From Pseudomonadota bacterium (GTDB lineage: Bacteria > Desulfobacterota > Desulfobulbia > Desulfobulbales > Desulfocapsaceae): a stretch of DNA of 63,283 nucleotides. Below, in pieces: positions 1-9,048 of this stretch. The notes beneath the pieces are model-generated. The model did no database searches. It was not told the origin of the DNA and was given only the letters and a program-made list of their open reading frames with translations. Every line of letters begins with the position of its first letter. Within the stretch, counting starts at the first letter, position 1. The stretch covers positions 1-63,283 of the forward strand of contig JAHIUA010000015.1 of NCBI GenBank assembly GCA_018817385.1, given 5' to 3'. The position numbers were made by a program, and so were the translations under genes.

Positions 1-132
1 GACATCGGCCGCCCAGTTCTTCGCCTCACCCTTTGTATCAAAGGTTCTTGCTATTGGATCAAAACCTTGTATCCGTACCGTTGCCGTATAGGTTGTCCTC
101 TTTTTCCCTTTACGGGCCTGAATGCGCGCCAT
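1..132 (-). CDS. Tyrosine-type site-specific integrase, N-terminal part (cut by window edge)
   Basis: The minus strand reads ATG at 132-130 and stays open for 44 codons to the window edge. The peptide begins MARIQARKGKKRTTYTATVR and continues with a motif of the type 'FDTKGEAKNWA'. This is the arm-type DNA-binding N-terminus typical of phage and island tyrosine recombinases that start with a basic strand and a '(S)FxTKxEAxxWA' stretch. A good ribosome-binding site (GGAGGTGG) sits just upstream. The catalytic domain lies outside the window. The gene lies next to the 3' end of tRNA-Phe, the usual place for an element integrase. Family assignment rests on the short N-terminus only. Confidence 0.75.
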   Translation of the reverse strand, partial: MARIQARKGKKRTTYTATVRIQGFDPIARTFDTKGEAKNWAADV

Positions 133-250
133 GACAGCCACCTCCAGCATCTTATTTGAGATTTTTTTGTTCCATTTTTGTTCCACTTTAATGTCAATTA
201 ATCCAAAAAGAAAGCAGGAAACAGCAGTGAGAAATGGAACACGCCCAAAT

Positions 251-290
251 AAAAAAAGGGCTTAATCAGTTAATAACACTGATTAAGCCC
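251..290 (-). terminator. Rho-independent terminator after tRNA-Phe
   Basis: A 12-bp stem (GGGCTTAATCAG with CTGATTAAGCCC) encloses a 9-nt loop and is followed on the minus strand by seven T. It lies directly downstream of the minus-strand tRNA-Phe and between it and the integrase. Confidence 0.85.
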
Positions 291-300
291 TTGAATTTAC

Positions 301-376
<76 letters not shown>

Positions 377-443
377 ACCTTGTATGCAGTGCTATCTACA
401 CAACATTCTCTTACGTGTCAACAAATTTTCTCTCTCTAAAACC

Positions 444-1283
444 TTAATCCAAAGAGAGAGTAAGACCTTCCAGGCTCCCAGATGATTTTTCTTTTTCAGT
501 CCCACTGCTCTCATCCAGTCCGTCAAGGTCAAGATCCATGCTTAAACCGTCCAGTTCACTGTTGTCGATACCAATATCCGCCTCAGACAGTTCAATGTCA
601 TCCAGGGACAGAGACTGAAAGCCCTCGTCTGCTTCCCCATCAATAGCGCCAAAGCCAAGGTCAAGGTCAAGGCCGTCAAGATCCAGACTGTCATCAAGGT
701 TCATCTCATCGTCAAGGGACAGTTCCATGCCACTACCGGAGTCGTCAGGCTTGACCGGCTCTTTTACAGGAGGTGCGAGATCGGAAATATCGAGCAACTC
801 GTCAGGGACAGAAAGCAAAGGCTTAGCTCCCGGTTCTGGAACAGATGATACTACCGCCTCGTCCTCGTCCTCGTCCTCGTCCTCATCAAAATCAAAATCA
901 AAGCCTCCTGCATCGAGGTCTTCATCGAAGTCTTCGTCAGCTTCAAGCTGAAAATCAATCCCCTCTACTTCCTCTTCGTCTTCCACCTCTTCTATGGCGA
1001 TATCGACCATATCCACATCACTCTCAGCAAAGCTGATCTCGTCCCCCTCATCGCTGAGGATATCGAGATCCGGATCGGCAAATTCAAAGTCTTCATCTCC
1101 GAATTCTTCGGCCTGCAGCTCTGGCTCTTCGATATCTTGTTTTTTCGGCACCCGGAGAAACGAGGGTGCTGCTGCATGATAGGTTGTTCCTTCAACCGCC
1201 ACTCCTCCTGAAATATCTTTATTACACTTCAGGCAGGTAGTTACATGATCGAATGAAATGTACCCACATTTAGGACAACGCAT
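444..1283 (-). CDS. Zinc-ribbon protein with long acidic tail
   Basis: A 279-residue protein starting MRCPKCGYISFDH, with a CxxC-x(n)-CxxC zinc ribbon (Cys at about 3, 6, 17 and 20). After residue 50 it is almost wholly acidic and low complexity, with runs of Asp/Glu, one encoded by a hexanucleotide repeat near 858-890, and recurring 'LDLDGLDLDL'-like units near the C-terminus. There is no signal peptide or membrane segment, so it is probably cytoplasmic. Similar zinc-ribbon plus acidic-tail proteins are known in deltaproteobacteria without an assigned function. It stands alone between tRNA-Phe and nadC. I cannot assign a function. Confidence 0.75.
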   Translation of the reverse strand: MRCPKCGYISFDHVTTCLKCNKDISGGVAVEGTTYHAAAPSFLRVPKKQDIEEPELQAEEFGDEDFEFADPDLDILSDEGDEISFAESDVDMVDIAIEEVEDEEEVEGIDFQLEADEDFDEDLDAGGFDFDFDEDEDEDEDEAVVSSVPEPGAKPLLSVPDELLDISDLAPPVKEPVKPDDSGSGMELSLDDEMNLDDSLDLDGLDLDLGFGAIDGEADEGFQSLSLDDIELSEADIGIDNSELDGLSMDLDLDGLDESSGTEKEKSSGSLEGLTLSLD

Positions 1284-1471
1284 AATTTGATTCCTCTGGC
1301 TGGACTGGTATTCTCTTCAGCTTTTTCCATACAAAAAAAATAATGAAGGCTACAGTTATCTACTGCATACTAGCTGCTATATACCAATAAGTATGTCACA
1401 CTTTTCCCAAAAGAATCAAGAAATTTTGTAGTTATTCAGGTGGATAGAAAAAAAGTCTCCCCAACCTCCAA

Positions 1472-2308
1472 TCACAGCTGCCAATCCATGCCGATATCAC
1501 AGGATTTGGCCGAATGAGTAAGGGCGCCCACGGAAATTATATCGACACCGGTGGCTGCAATGGCGGCCACTGTCTCCAGATTCACTCCCCCGGAGGCCTC
1601 TATCAGGGCTCTGCCATTGATCAGGGCCACGGCCTGGGCCATGCTTTCCAGATCCATGTTGTCGAGCATGATGATATCCACCGCACAGTCCAGACATTCA
1701 CGGACCTGATCCAGGGTGTCGGTCTCCACCTCGATACGAATGGTGTGCGGAATTGCCTCCCGCAGGATTTCCACGGCCCGGGTCAGGGAACCGCAGGCAG
1801 CAATATGGTTATCCTTGACCAGGACCCCGTCGCTGAGGTTAAAACGATGATTGTAGCCTCCTCCTGCCCGTACTGCATATTTTTCCAGCATACGGAGGCC
1901 GGGAGTGGTCTTCCGGGTATCGGTGATACGCGCAGGATACAGTTTGGTCTTCTCCACAAAACGGGCAGTGAGAGAGGCAATACCACAGAGCCGCTGCAGG
2001 AGGTTCAGGGCCACCCGTTCGGCCTTGAGAAGATCGACCACAGGCCCGCTCACCGTGAGCAGGCTCTCTCCCGGTGAAACGAGGCTGCCATCTTCAACAG
2101 CCCCACTGACCTGGATCTCTGCATTCTGGAGACGAAAGACCTCGGCCGCCACGGCTCCGGCTCCGGCTGCCACCAGAGGATCTCTGGCCACCAGGCGGGC
2201 ACTCCCCTCCTCGCCCCGGGTAAAGAGGGACTCACTGCTGAGATCTCCGTGGCCGATATCTTCCCGGAGGAAGGAGCGAAGCATACGATGCAATTGTGAC
2301 CTATCCAA
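1472..2308 (-). CDS. nadC: Nicotinate-nucleotide pyrophosphorylase (carboxylating)
   Basis: Quinolinate phosphoribosyltransferase of de novo NAD synthesis: quinolinate plus PRPP gives nicotinate mononucleotide, CO2 and PPi. Family landmarks are the N-terminal 'FLREDIGHGDLSS', 'ALNLLQRLCGIAS', 'TRKTTPGLR', 'GGYNHRFNLSDGVLVKDNH' and the C-terminal 'ASGGVNLETV' with 'DIISVGALTHS'. I place the start at TTG (2308), which overlaps the valS stop. GGAGG lies about 10 nt upstream inside valS, and this start gives the usual short lead-in to LREDIG. A longer TTG start at 2359 and an ATG at 2284 also exist. The overlap implies translational coupling to valS. Length 278 residues, normal for the family. 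Confidence 0.93.
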   Translation of the reverse strand: MDRSQLHRMLRSFLREDIGHGDLSSESLFTRGEEGSARLVARDPLVAAGAGAVAAEVFRLQNAEIQVSGAVEDGSLVSPGESLLTVSGPVVDLLKAERVALNLLQRLCGIASLTARFVEKTKLYPARITDTRKTTPGLRMLEKYAVRAGGGYNHRFNLSDGVLVKDNHIAACGSLTRAVEILREAIPHTIRIEVETDTLDQVRECLDCAVDIIMLDNMDLESMAQAVALINGRALIEASGGVNLETVAAIAATGVDIISVGALTHSAKSCDIGMDWQL

Positions 2309-4973
2309 TCTCTTCCAGCCTCCTTTCCGATTCAGCAATCTTTGCCAGTGTGGCCTCAAGCTCCGCCTTTTTACCCTGCTCTTTTTCTACAATTTCCGCA
2401 GGGGCATTGGCCAGGAATTTTGCATTGCTCAGCTTGCCGTTGATCTGTTTGAGTGACACCTCGATCTTCTTTCGTTCCCGGGCCAGTTTTTCCAGCTCTT
2501 TATTGACATCCACCAGCCCCTTGAGGGGAACATACATCTCAATATCCTGGTAGATATAGGTGGCGGCATCGCTGGGCTTGCTTCCCTCTGCCTCGACGCT
2601 GAGGGATTCAAGACGGGTCATGGCAGAGATGGCTGCCGAAAAGGAACGAAGGAAATTGACCTTTTCCGGGTCATCGCAGAGAACAAAGGCATCGATTTTG
2701 GCCGAAGGATGGACATCTGCCTCAGCACGAATATTGCGAATCCCGGTAATAATCCCCATGAGCAGCTCCACCTGACCTTCTGCCTCTCCATCCTGCCACG
2801 CGTCCATGGCCACCGGATAGGTGCTGGTCATCAGGACAGCCCGCTCGCCGGGCAGCACACTCCAGATCTCTTCGGTGACAAAGGGGGTAATGGGATGGAT
2901 GAGTTTGAGGATGGTCTCCAGAACATGGAGCAGGACCCCTCTGGCCTGATCTCGCAGCACGGTATCCGTACTGAAGAGATCGGCCTTGATCCATTCCAGA
3001 TACCAATCACAGAATTCGTGCCAGACAAACTGATAGAGCACAGATGCGGCATCGTTAAAACGATACTCATCAAGGGAGCGACGTACTTCAGCCGTGGTCT
3101 TCGCGGTCCTGCTCAGAATCCAGCGATGGACCAGGGGCAGATTTTTATGATTATTGACCACATTGGTGATTTGCGGATCACACTCCTCCACATGCATCAG
3201 GGCAAAGCGGGCCGCATTCCAGATCTTGTTGATGAAATAGCGATATCCTTCGATTCTCTCCTCATCCAGCTTGATCTCACGTCCCTGGGCAGCAAAGGCG
3301 GTGAGCGTAAAACGCATGGCATCGGTGCCGTACTGTCCCATGATTTCCAGGGGATCAATGACATTGCCGGTGGACTTTGACATCTTTTTCCCATGCTTAT
3401 CCCGCACCAGGGCATGGAGGTAGACGTCTTTAAACGGCACCTCATCCATAAAATGGAGGCCCATCATCATCATCCTTGCCACCCAGAAAAAGAGGATGTC
3501 AAAGGAGGTAATGAGGACCGAGGTGGGGTAGAAGAATTCCAGTTCTTTCGTCTTCTCCGGCCAGCCCATGGTGGAAAAGGGCCAGAGGGCCGAGGAGAAC
3601 CAGGTATCCAGGACATCTTTTTCCTGTTCCAGGTTACTGGAACCACATTTTGAACAGGCAGCGGGGTCGACGGATTCCACCATTAACTCCCCGCAGTCCT
3701 TACAGGTCCAGGCCGGGATGCGATGCCCCCACCAGATCTGCCGGGAAATACACCAGTCGCGAATATTGTCCATCCAGGAATAGAAGGTGTTGTACCAGGT
3801 CTTGGGATAGATATTGATGCGGCCCTCACGCACCGCAGCCACGGCCTTGTCGGCCAGGGGACGGACAGAGACAAACCACTGCAGGGAGGTGGTGGGCTCC
3901 ACCACTGTCGCACAGCGATAACACTGACCTACAGCATGATCATAGTCTTCAATCTTGTCGAGGAAGCCTTGCTCTTCCAGATCGGCCACGATCTTCTTAC
4001 GACAGGCAAAACGATCAAGCCCGGCATAGGCCCCAGCCTTTTCGTTCATCACCCCGTGATCATCCATGACCTTCATGATCTCCAGCGAATGACGGATACC
4101 GATCTCGTAGTCATCACGATCATGGGCCGGGGTGACCTTCAGGGCCCCGGTCCCGAAATCCTTCTGCACGTGATGGTCAAAGACCACCGGAATCACACGA
4201 CCAGTGAGAGGAAGTTTGATCCCCACATCGGCCAGATGGCTGTATCGTTCATCATCGGGATGTACGGCCACGGCGGTATCACCAAGCATGGTCTCAGGCC
4301 GGGTGGTGGCGACCACCACATGACCGGAACCATCGGCAAAGGGATAGCGGATATGGTAGAGTTTTCCTTTTTTGTCCACGTGCTCAACCTCATCATCGGC
4401 CAGAGCCGTGTGACAACGAGGACACCAGTTGACTATATAGTCACCCTTATAGATCAAGCCCTCATGGTAGAGACGGACAAAGACCTCACGCACGGCCGTG
4501 GACAGTCCTTCATCCATGGTAAAGCGTTCTCGCTCCCAATCACAGGAGGCACCCAGACGCTTGAGCTGGTTGATAATGGTGCCGCCCTTATCCTGACGCC
4601 AGCCCCAGACCCGTTCAATAAATGCCTCACGGCCCAGGTCGTGCCGCCCTTTGCCCTCGGTGGCCAGCTGCCGTTCCACCACATTCTGGGTGGCGATACC
4701 GGCATGATCAGTCCCCGGCACCCAGAGAGTATTATCCCCGCACATACGGTGATAGCGTACCAGCACATCCTGCATGGTATTATTCAGGGCATGACCGACA
4801 TGGAGAACACCGGTAACATTGGGAGGTGGAATGACAACAGAAAAAGAAGGTTTCCCCTCTTCCATGGCCGCCCGAAAGCAACCTTCATCAGTCCAACGCT
4901 TCAACCATTTCTCTTCCACATTATCAAACTCATAGCTCTTGGCCAGAGTCTTATTTGTCTCTATCTTTTCCAT
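2301..4973 (-). CDS. valS: Valyl-tRNA synthetase
   Basis: An 890-residue class I aminoacyl-tRNA synthetase that charges tRNA-Val. The ATP-binding 'HIGH' signature is HVGH at about 58-61, after PPPNVTGVL. The 'KMSKS' loop occurs literally as KKMSKSTGN near residue 530. The editing domain is seen around 'VATTRPETMLGDTAVAVHP'. A zinc-binding CxDCGE...CSKCGS insert is near residues 420-445. The C-terminus is the usual ValS coiled coil, rich in Lys and Glu. The ATG start is unambiguous. The stop overlaps the start of nadC. Confidence 0.97.
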   Translation of the reverse strand: MEKIETNKTLAKSYEFDNVEEKWLKRWTDEGCFRAAMEEGKPSFSVVIPPPNVTGVLHVGHALNNTMQDVLVRYHRMCGDNTLWVPGTDHAGIATQNVVERQLATEGKGRHDLGREAFIERVWGWRQDKGGTIINQLKRLGASCDWERERFTMDEGLSTAVREVFVRLYHEGLIYKGDYIVNWCPRCHTALADDEVEHVDKKGKLYHIRYPFADGSGHVVVATTRPETMLGDTAVAVHPDDERYSHLADVGIKLPLTGRVIPVVFDHHVQKDFGTGALKVTPAHDRDDYEIGIRHSLEIMKVMDDHGVMNEKAGAYAGLDRFACRKKIVADLEEQGFLDKIEDYDHAVGQCYRCATVVEPTTSLQWFVSVRPLADKAVAAVREGRINIYPKTWYNTFYSWMDNIRDWCISRQIWWGHRIPAWTCKDCGELMVESVDPAACSKCGSSNLEQEKDVLDTWFSSALWPFSTMGWPEKTKELEFFYPTSVLITSFDILFFWVARMMMMGLHFMDEVPFKDVYLHALVRDKHGKKMSKSTGNVIDPLEIMGQYGTDAMRFTLTAFAAQGREIKLDEERIEGYRYFINKIWNAARFALMHVEECDPQITNVVNNHKNLPLVHRWILSRTAKTTAEVRRSLDEYRFNDAASVLYQFVWHEFCDWYLEWIKADLFSTDTVLRDQARGVLLHVLETILKLIHPITPFVTEEIWSVLPGERAVLMTSTYPVAMDAWQDGEAEGQVELLMGIITGIRNIRAEADVHPSAKIDAFVLCDDPEKVNFLRSFSAAISAMTRLESLSVEAEGSKPSDAATYIYQDIEMYVPLKGLVDVNKELEKLARERKKIEVSLKQINGKLSNAKFLANAPAEIVEKEQGKKAELEATLAKIAESERRLEEIG

Positions 4974-5039
4974 AAAACAACTATTTGATTTATTATGTAA
5001 ACGGTTAGTGAGTTGATCAGCCTGTCAAACAAACTGACG

Positions 5040-5149
5040 AGCACCGGTGATAAACGGTAAGCCGGCACTCAGTACAGTACCCCCTTGAGGGGTGAAAGTA
5101 CCTTCACGAAATTCTTTTCAAAAACACGAAAAGAATTTCTAAGGTACTA
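5040..5149. repeat. Structured intergenic repeat, copy 1
   Basis: About 110 bp with a near-identical second copy at 18890-18998. On the minus strand it opens with TAG, the stop codon of the dGTPase-like gene. It continues as a long hairpin whose two arms begin AGTACCTT and end AAGGTACT around the loop GTGTTTTT. Two smaller hairpins follow (CCCCTCAAGGGG, and GGTACT-GTACTG-AGTGCC). Compared with copy 2 the hairpin carries a paired substitution (T-A against G-C), so the fold is kept. It lies between valS and the dGTPase-like gene. Confidence 0.85.
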
Positions 5150-6250
5150 AAATCCTACGCCCCTTGCATTCCAGGGTTTAGGCAAAAAAATCTGTTCATA
5201 AATACGCAGGGCATAACGATCTGTCATACCGGCGATAAAATCGCAGACACGGCGATGGGCAAGTTCTTGGCTGGGCCACGACTCATGTCCCAGGGATTCC
5301 CAGGAATGACCATTAAAACGTCCAAGTCCGTTTTCCATAAAGTAGTTGTACAGATCCCGGATAACCCGCTGGGCCTTCTCAAACTCATCGTGCACCAGGT
5401 GGAAGCGATACACATTTTCATAGAGAAACATTCTCAGATCAGAGATCGCCCGCAGCATCTTTTTACTGAGATGAAGCCTGCCGTCTCCTGCAGCCAGGGT
5501 TTCAATGATCAGGTCTCTGACCATGGCCCCGGTTCGCTTGGAATGGCGTTCACCGAGGACGAGGCGAATATCTGCAGGTAAGTCCGCCTCTTTCAGGATA
5601 CCGGCACGCTGGGCATCATCCATATCATGATTAACATAGGCAATGATATCGGCCACTCGTACCACCTGACCTTCGAGGGTTTCAGGAAGTTCCGACTCGT
5701 TCTTGGGAAAGATATCGTTGCGTCCCTTGGAGTGCTTGACGATCCCGTTACGGACCTCAAAGGTGAGATTCAACCCCCTGCCCCGATTTTCGAGAAAATC
5801 CACCACTCGCAGACTGTGGATATAGTGACGAAAGCCGCCGGGATGGAGTTCATTGAGGGTTGCTTCTCCGGCATGACCAAAGGGGGTATGGCCCAGGTCA
5901 TGGCCCAGGGCAATGGCCTCGGTCAATGCACTATTGAGGCAGAGGGCCGAAGCAACGGTCCTGGCAATCTGAGAAACCTCCAGGACATGGGTGAGTCGGG
6001 TTCGATAATGGTCTCCGGCCGGAGCCAGAAACACTTGGGTTTTGTGCTTTAAGCGACGAAAAGTCTTGGAATGGGTTATGCGATCTCTGTCCCGCTCAAA
6101 GGCCATGCGAATATCGCGTTCATCATCTTCTTCGGCCACTCTCCTCCCAACAGATTTCTTATTCAGGGCCGCATAGGGAGAAAGAATCTCCTCCTCTCTA
6201 TTTTCCAGCTGCCGCCGGATGGAAGTCCCTACAACCGGTGTATACGCCAT
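5147..6250 (-). CDS. Deoxyguanosinetriphosphate triphosphohydrolase-like HD protein
   Basis: A 367-residue HD-domain nucleotide triphosphohydrolase of the dGTPase family, which cleaves dNTPs to nucleoside and triphosphate. Key features are the 'RDRDRITHSKTFRRLKHKTQVF' region, the first His motif in 'RLTHVLEVSQIAR', and the metal-binding 'ALGHDLGHTPFGHAGE' near residues 113-127. 'DIIAYVNHDMDDA' carries the later metal Asp. The length matches the short dGTPase-like proteins rather than the ~500-residue E. coli Dgt. ATG start. The TAG stop is contributed by the structured repeat downstream. Confidence 0.92.
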   Translation of the reverse strand: MAYTPVVGTSIRRQLENREEEILSPYAALNKKSVGRRVAEEDDERDIRMAFERDRDRITHSKTFRRLKHKTQVFLAPAGDHYRTRLTHVLEVSQIARTVASALCLNSALTEAIALGHDLGHTPFGHAGEATLNELHPGGFRHYIHSLRVVDFLENRGRGLNLTFEVRNGIVKHSKGRNDIFPKNESELPETLEGQVVRVADIIAYVNHDMDDAQRAGILKEADLPADIRLVLGERHSKRTGAMVRDLIIETLAAGDGRLHLSKKMLRAISDLRMFLYENVYRFHLVHDEFEKAQRVIRDLYNYFMENGLGRFNGHSWESLGHESWPSQELAHRRVCDFIAGMTDRYALRIYEQIFLPKPWNARGVGF

Positions 6251-6418
6251 GGCTTATTCCTATACAATACAAGGAATGAGAACCACCCCACTCCTTTTCT
6301 CATCTTCTTTCTTGGACCAAAACAACGGATCTTTACAATGAATTCCTTTTTCTTACACGTCCTGTCCGCTCTCTGCAAGGGGGAATATAGGCCAAGAAAC
6401 CTGAAGTGTGAGAAATAA

Positions 6419-6560
6419 GGAGCTTGTCCGAAAACAGGCATTTCTTCTCAAATCGAGAAATTCTCGAAAAATTAGCACAGCCATCTGCTTGACATTACGT
6501 ATATTGTTTTTTTGACAATTCCAGAGAGTTGGGGAGAAAGGGCATTCTCGGACAAGCTCC
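6419..6560. mobile_element. MITE-like element with GGAGCTTGTCCGA termini
   Basis: A ~142-bp non-coding segment bounded by inverted ends. GGAGCTTGTCCGA at the left and TCGGACAAGCTCC at the right are perfect over 13 bp, and imperfect similarity extends to about 30 bp. A small palindrome (TCGAGAAATTCTCGA) lies inside. The same terminal word occurs at 29692, and related words occur at 20568 and 63147. No transposase is encoded, so this fits a non-autonomous element. Confidence 0.65.
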
Positions 6561-6565
6561 CAGAC

Positions 6566-7750
6566 TTACTCCCTGGCCATCACCTGTTGCAGGAGTTGCG
6601 CGAGATGGAGAACCTTGACCCTGCTCCCGGTTGCAGCCAATCCCTGTTGCCACTGCATGAGGCAGCCGGAACAGGTCGAAGTAATCACCTCCGGCCGCAG
6701 GGCCAGGACATCTGTCACCAATTGATCACGGATAGAGGCGGAAATTTCCGGCTGGGCCAGATGAAAGAGCCCACCCTGACCGCAACAACGCGGCCCACCT
6801 GGTAACTCCAGGACCTCTATCCTGCCGCTTTCCCGCAGGAGTTGCCGGGCCCGGTCGGCGCCAGGAAGACCATGGCGCAGATGACAGGGGTCATGATAAA
6901 AAACCCGCAGTTTTTCAGCAGCAAGTTCAGTATCCCTGGCGCCACCGCCCCCCTGCCCTGCCAGAAAGACACTCAACTCCACCAGGCGGCCAGCCACCTT
7001 TTCTGCTCGCTGTTGCCACTCTCCCAGACCTGCAAAAAGTTGAGGATAACTCCCCAGGTGGGCAAAACAGGAGGCACAGGAAACCAGAATCGCCCCCTCT
7101 TGGGCCTCCAGGATTTGAATGTTCCGGCGCCCGCTCTTTCTGGCCCCCTCGACATCCCCAGCCGCCCAGGCAGCAAGACCGCAGCAGGCTAGCTCCTCTG
7201 GTGAAACAAGAGAGAAGCCAGAACCAGCCAACAGAGAGCGGCAGGAAGAGGCAATATCAGGCAAGAGGTAGCGGGCGGTACAACCGGGAAACCAGACAAG
7301 AGGTTTTCCGCCGACTGGAACAGAGAGACCTTGTTTGGAAAAAGGAGAAGCAGAAGAAGAACAGACCATTTCTTCAGAAAACTGGGCCAGCCGCAAACGC
7401 AACCCAGAATCCTTGGGAAGACGTGACCCCAGCAGCTTCTCTCCGGCACGACCAAGAATACGAAGCCCTTTCAGACTGGCAGGATGCTCCAGAAGCTTGC
7501 GGGCCAGAAACTTTTCATAGGCATGGGGGCCGGCAAGAGATGAGAAGGTGGCACGAGCGGCCACCAGTTCCCGGCAGACATCAATCTGCCGGGGGCATAC
7601 TGCAGTACAGGCCCCACAGAGCAGACAGGCGGAAAAGATATTGATGAAGACAGGACTGCTGTCGGCTAAGCCCATAGCCTCCAGGAGATGCATTTTTCCC
7701 CTGGAAGTATGGGCTTCCCTCCCGCTTACCCGGTAAACCGGACAAACCAC
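6566..7750 (-). CDS. LutA/GlcF-like (Fe-S) protein with two CCG domains; true start upstream
   Basis: An Fe-S subunit of a lactate/glycolate-oxidase or heterodisulfide-reductase-like complex that passes electrons from a flavin dehydrogenase. After the listed GTG there is one complete 4Fe-4S motif (CLLCGACTAVCP). Two cysteine-rich CCG domains follow ('FPGCTARYLL...ACCGLAAWAAGD' and 'HDPCHLRHG...RCCGQGGLFHL'), then 'CSGCLMQWQ'. The first 4Fe-4S motif (CAKCGACSVVCP) is cut by this GTG. The frame continues upstream to about 7789, but no ATG, GTG or TTG is there before a stop. The candidates ATC (7789) or GTA (7792) sit 9 or 6 nt after GGGGAGG. The gene follows prfB closely. Without the flavin partner nearby, the substrate is unknown. 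Confidence 0.85.
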   Translation of the reverse strand: MVCPVYRVSGREAHTSRGKMHLLEAMGLADSSPVFINIFSACLLCGACTAVCPRQIDVCRELVAARATFSSLAGPHAYEKFLARKLLEHPASLKGLRILGRAGEKLLGSRLPKDSGLRLRLAQFSEEMVCSSSASPFSKQGLSVPVGGKPLVWFPGCTARYLLPDIASSCRSLLAGSGFSLVSPEELACCGLAAWAAGDVEGARKSGRRNIQILEAQEGAILVSCASCFAHLGSYPQLFAGLGEWQQRAEKVAGRLVELSVFLAGQGGGGARDTELAAEKLRVFYHDPCHLRHGLPGADRARQLLRESGRIEVLELPGGPRCCGQGGLFHLAQPEISASIRDQLVTDVLALRPEVITSTCSGCLMQWQQGLAATGSRVKVLHLAQLLQQVMARE

Positions 7751-7806
7751 CGAACAGGCCCCGCATTTTGCACAGCTTGATGCTCCGATTACGCCTGTCC
7801 TCCCCG

Positions 7807-8917
7807 CTACTTGACCCAGAGGAGATAGGCCTTGATAAAGCTATCTATCTTGCCATCCAGTGCTGCATCAACGTTGCCCATCTCTACATCCGTACGATGA
7901 TCCTTGATCAGACGATAAGGCTGCAGAACATATGATCTGATCTGGCTGCCCCAGGAGATTTCCTTCTTGTCGCCACTGAGTCCCTCCTGCTGTTCCGCCT
8001 GTCTTTTCTTCTCCAACTCATAGAGACGGGAAGCGAGCATCTTCATGGCCATATCCTTATTCCGATGCTGAGAACGTTCATTCTGACACTGGACCACGAC
8101 CCCAGTGGGAAGATGGGTGATACGGATGGCAGAATCGGTTTTATTGACATGCTGTCCACCGGAGCCACTGGCACGGTAGGTGTCGATACGCAGATCTTTA
8201 TCATCGATATCCACATCAATGGTATCATCAAGTTCAGGCATAACCATAACTGAGGCAAAGGAGGTATGGCGTCGGCCACTGGCATCAAAGGGGGAGATCC
8301 GCACCAGGCGATGAATCCCCAGCTCGGAACGCATATACCCATAGGCATAACGACCTTTAATGATAATGGTGACACTCTTGGTTCCGGCCTCATCACCAGG
8401 AAGAATATCGAGAATATCTGCCTTAAACCCCTTGTCTTCAGCCCAACGCAGATACATGCGCAGAAGAATTCCCACCCAGTCCTGAGCCTCGGTTCCACCG
8501 GCTCCGGCATGGATGGAAATGATCACATTATTGGCATCATGCTCACCCGAGAACATACACTCAAGCTCGGCCACACCAATGCCATTCTCCATCGCTGGCA
8601 GGGACAGGGCCACCTCATTTTCGGTGTCGCTATCTTTCTCCTCCGTCGCCATTTCCAGGAGGAGTTCTGTCTCTTCCAACTCGTTCCAGGCATCCTCCCA
8701 GGTCTTGATGACATCCTGCAGCTGCCCCAGTTCCTTTTGCACTCTCTGGGCAACAGCCGCATTATCCCAAAAACCGGGCATCAGGGTCTGCTGTTCCAAA
8801 CGCTCTAACTCATCTTTTCGCCTGGCAAGGTCAAAGATGCTCCTTCAAGGCCAGCATCCGGCCTTTCAGATCCTGCAGTTTCTGTCTGGAAACTGCTGCT
8901 CCTGTATCAGTTGACAT
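7807..8917 (-). CDS. prfB: Peptide chain release factor 2, with programmed +1 frameshift
   Basis: RF2 recognises UGA and UAA and triggers peptide release. The first reading frame starts at ATG (8917) and runs 28 codons to an in-frame TGA at 8833-8831. The site reads AAGGAG-CAT-CTT-TGA-C, the classic RF2 frameshift signal with an internal Shine-Dalgarno. A +1 shift on CTT continues into the main frame (DLARRKDELERLEQQTLMPG). The main frame holds the SPFD recognition tripeptide and the catalytic GGQ loop (GSGGQHVNKTDSA, about residue 250). The total is about 369 residues, normal for RF2. The site implies autoregulation by RF2 level. Confidence 0.97.
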
Positions 8918-8960
8918 ATGTGTACTCCAAATAATTTATATGATGAAAAATGAGGTGAAC

Positions 8961-9014
8961 AGGCTGAAGGCCAAAGGGAACGACTTACACTTGTTCCCTT
9001 TGGCTCATTCAGCC
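8961..9014. terminator. Inverted repeat between prfB and lnt, probable terminator
   Basis: GGCTGAAGGCCAAAGGGAAC pairs imperfectly with the downstream arm GTTCCCTTTGGCTCATTCAGCC, with loop GACTTACACTT. It lies after the lnt stop on the minus strand, but the T-run (CATTTTTC) is about 14 nt past the stem. A similar 'GGCGGAAGGCT...AGCCTTCCGCC' hairpin follows ilvC at 40274. Confidence 0.55.
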
Positions 9015-9048
9015 TTCAACCTCCAGCCTTTTTTATTCTCTTTTCCCT

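Noticed and set aside
727-1195. Several ORFs inside the acidic zinc-ribbon gene
   Set aside because: They are out-of-frame products of Asp/Glu-rich codons (Ser-rich or Arg-rich low complexity) and lack ribosome-binding sites.
3723-4988. 421-codon open frame antisense to valS
   Set aside because: It is a shadow of the strongly conserved valS frame; no RBS and no protein-like motif.
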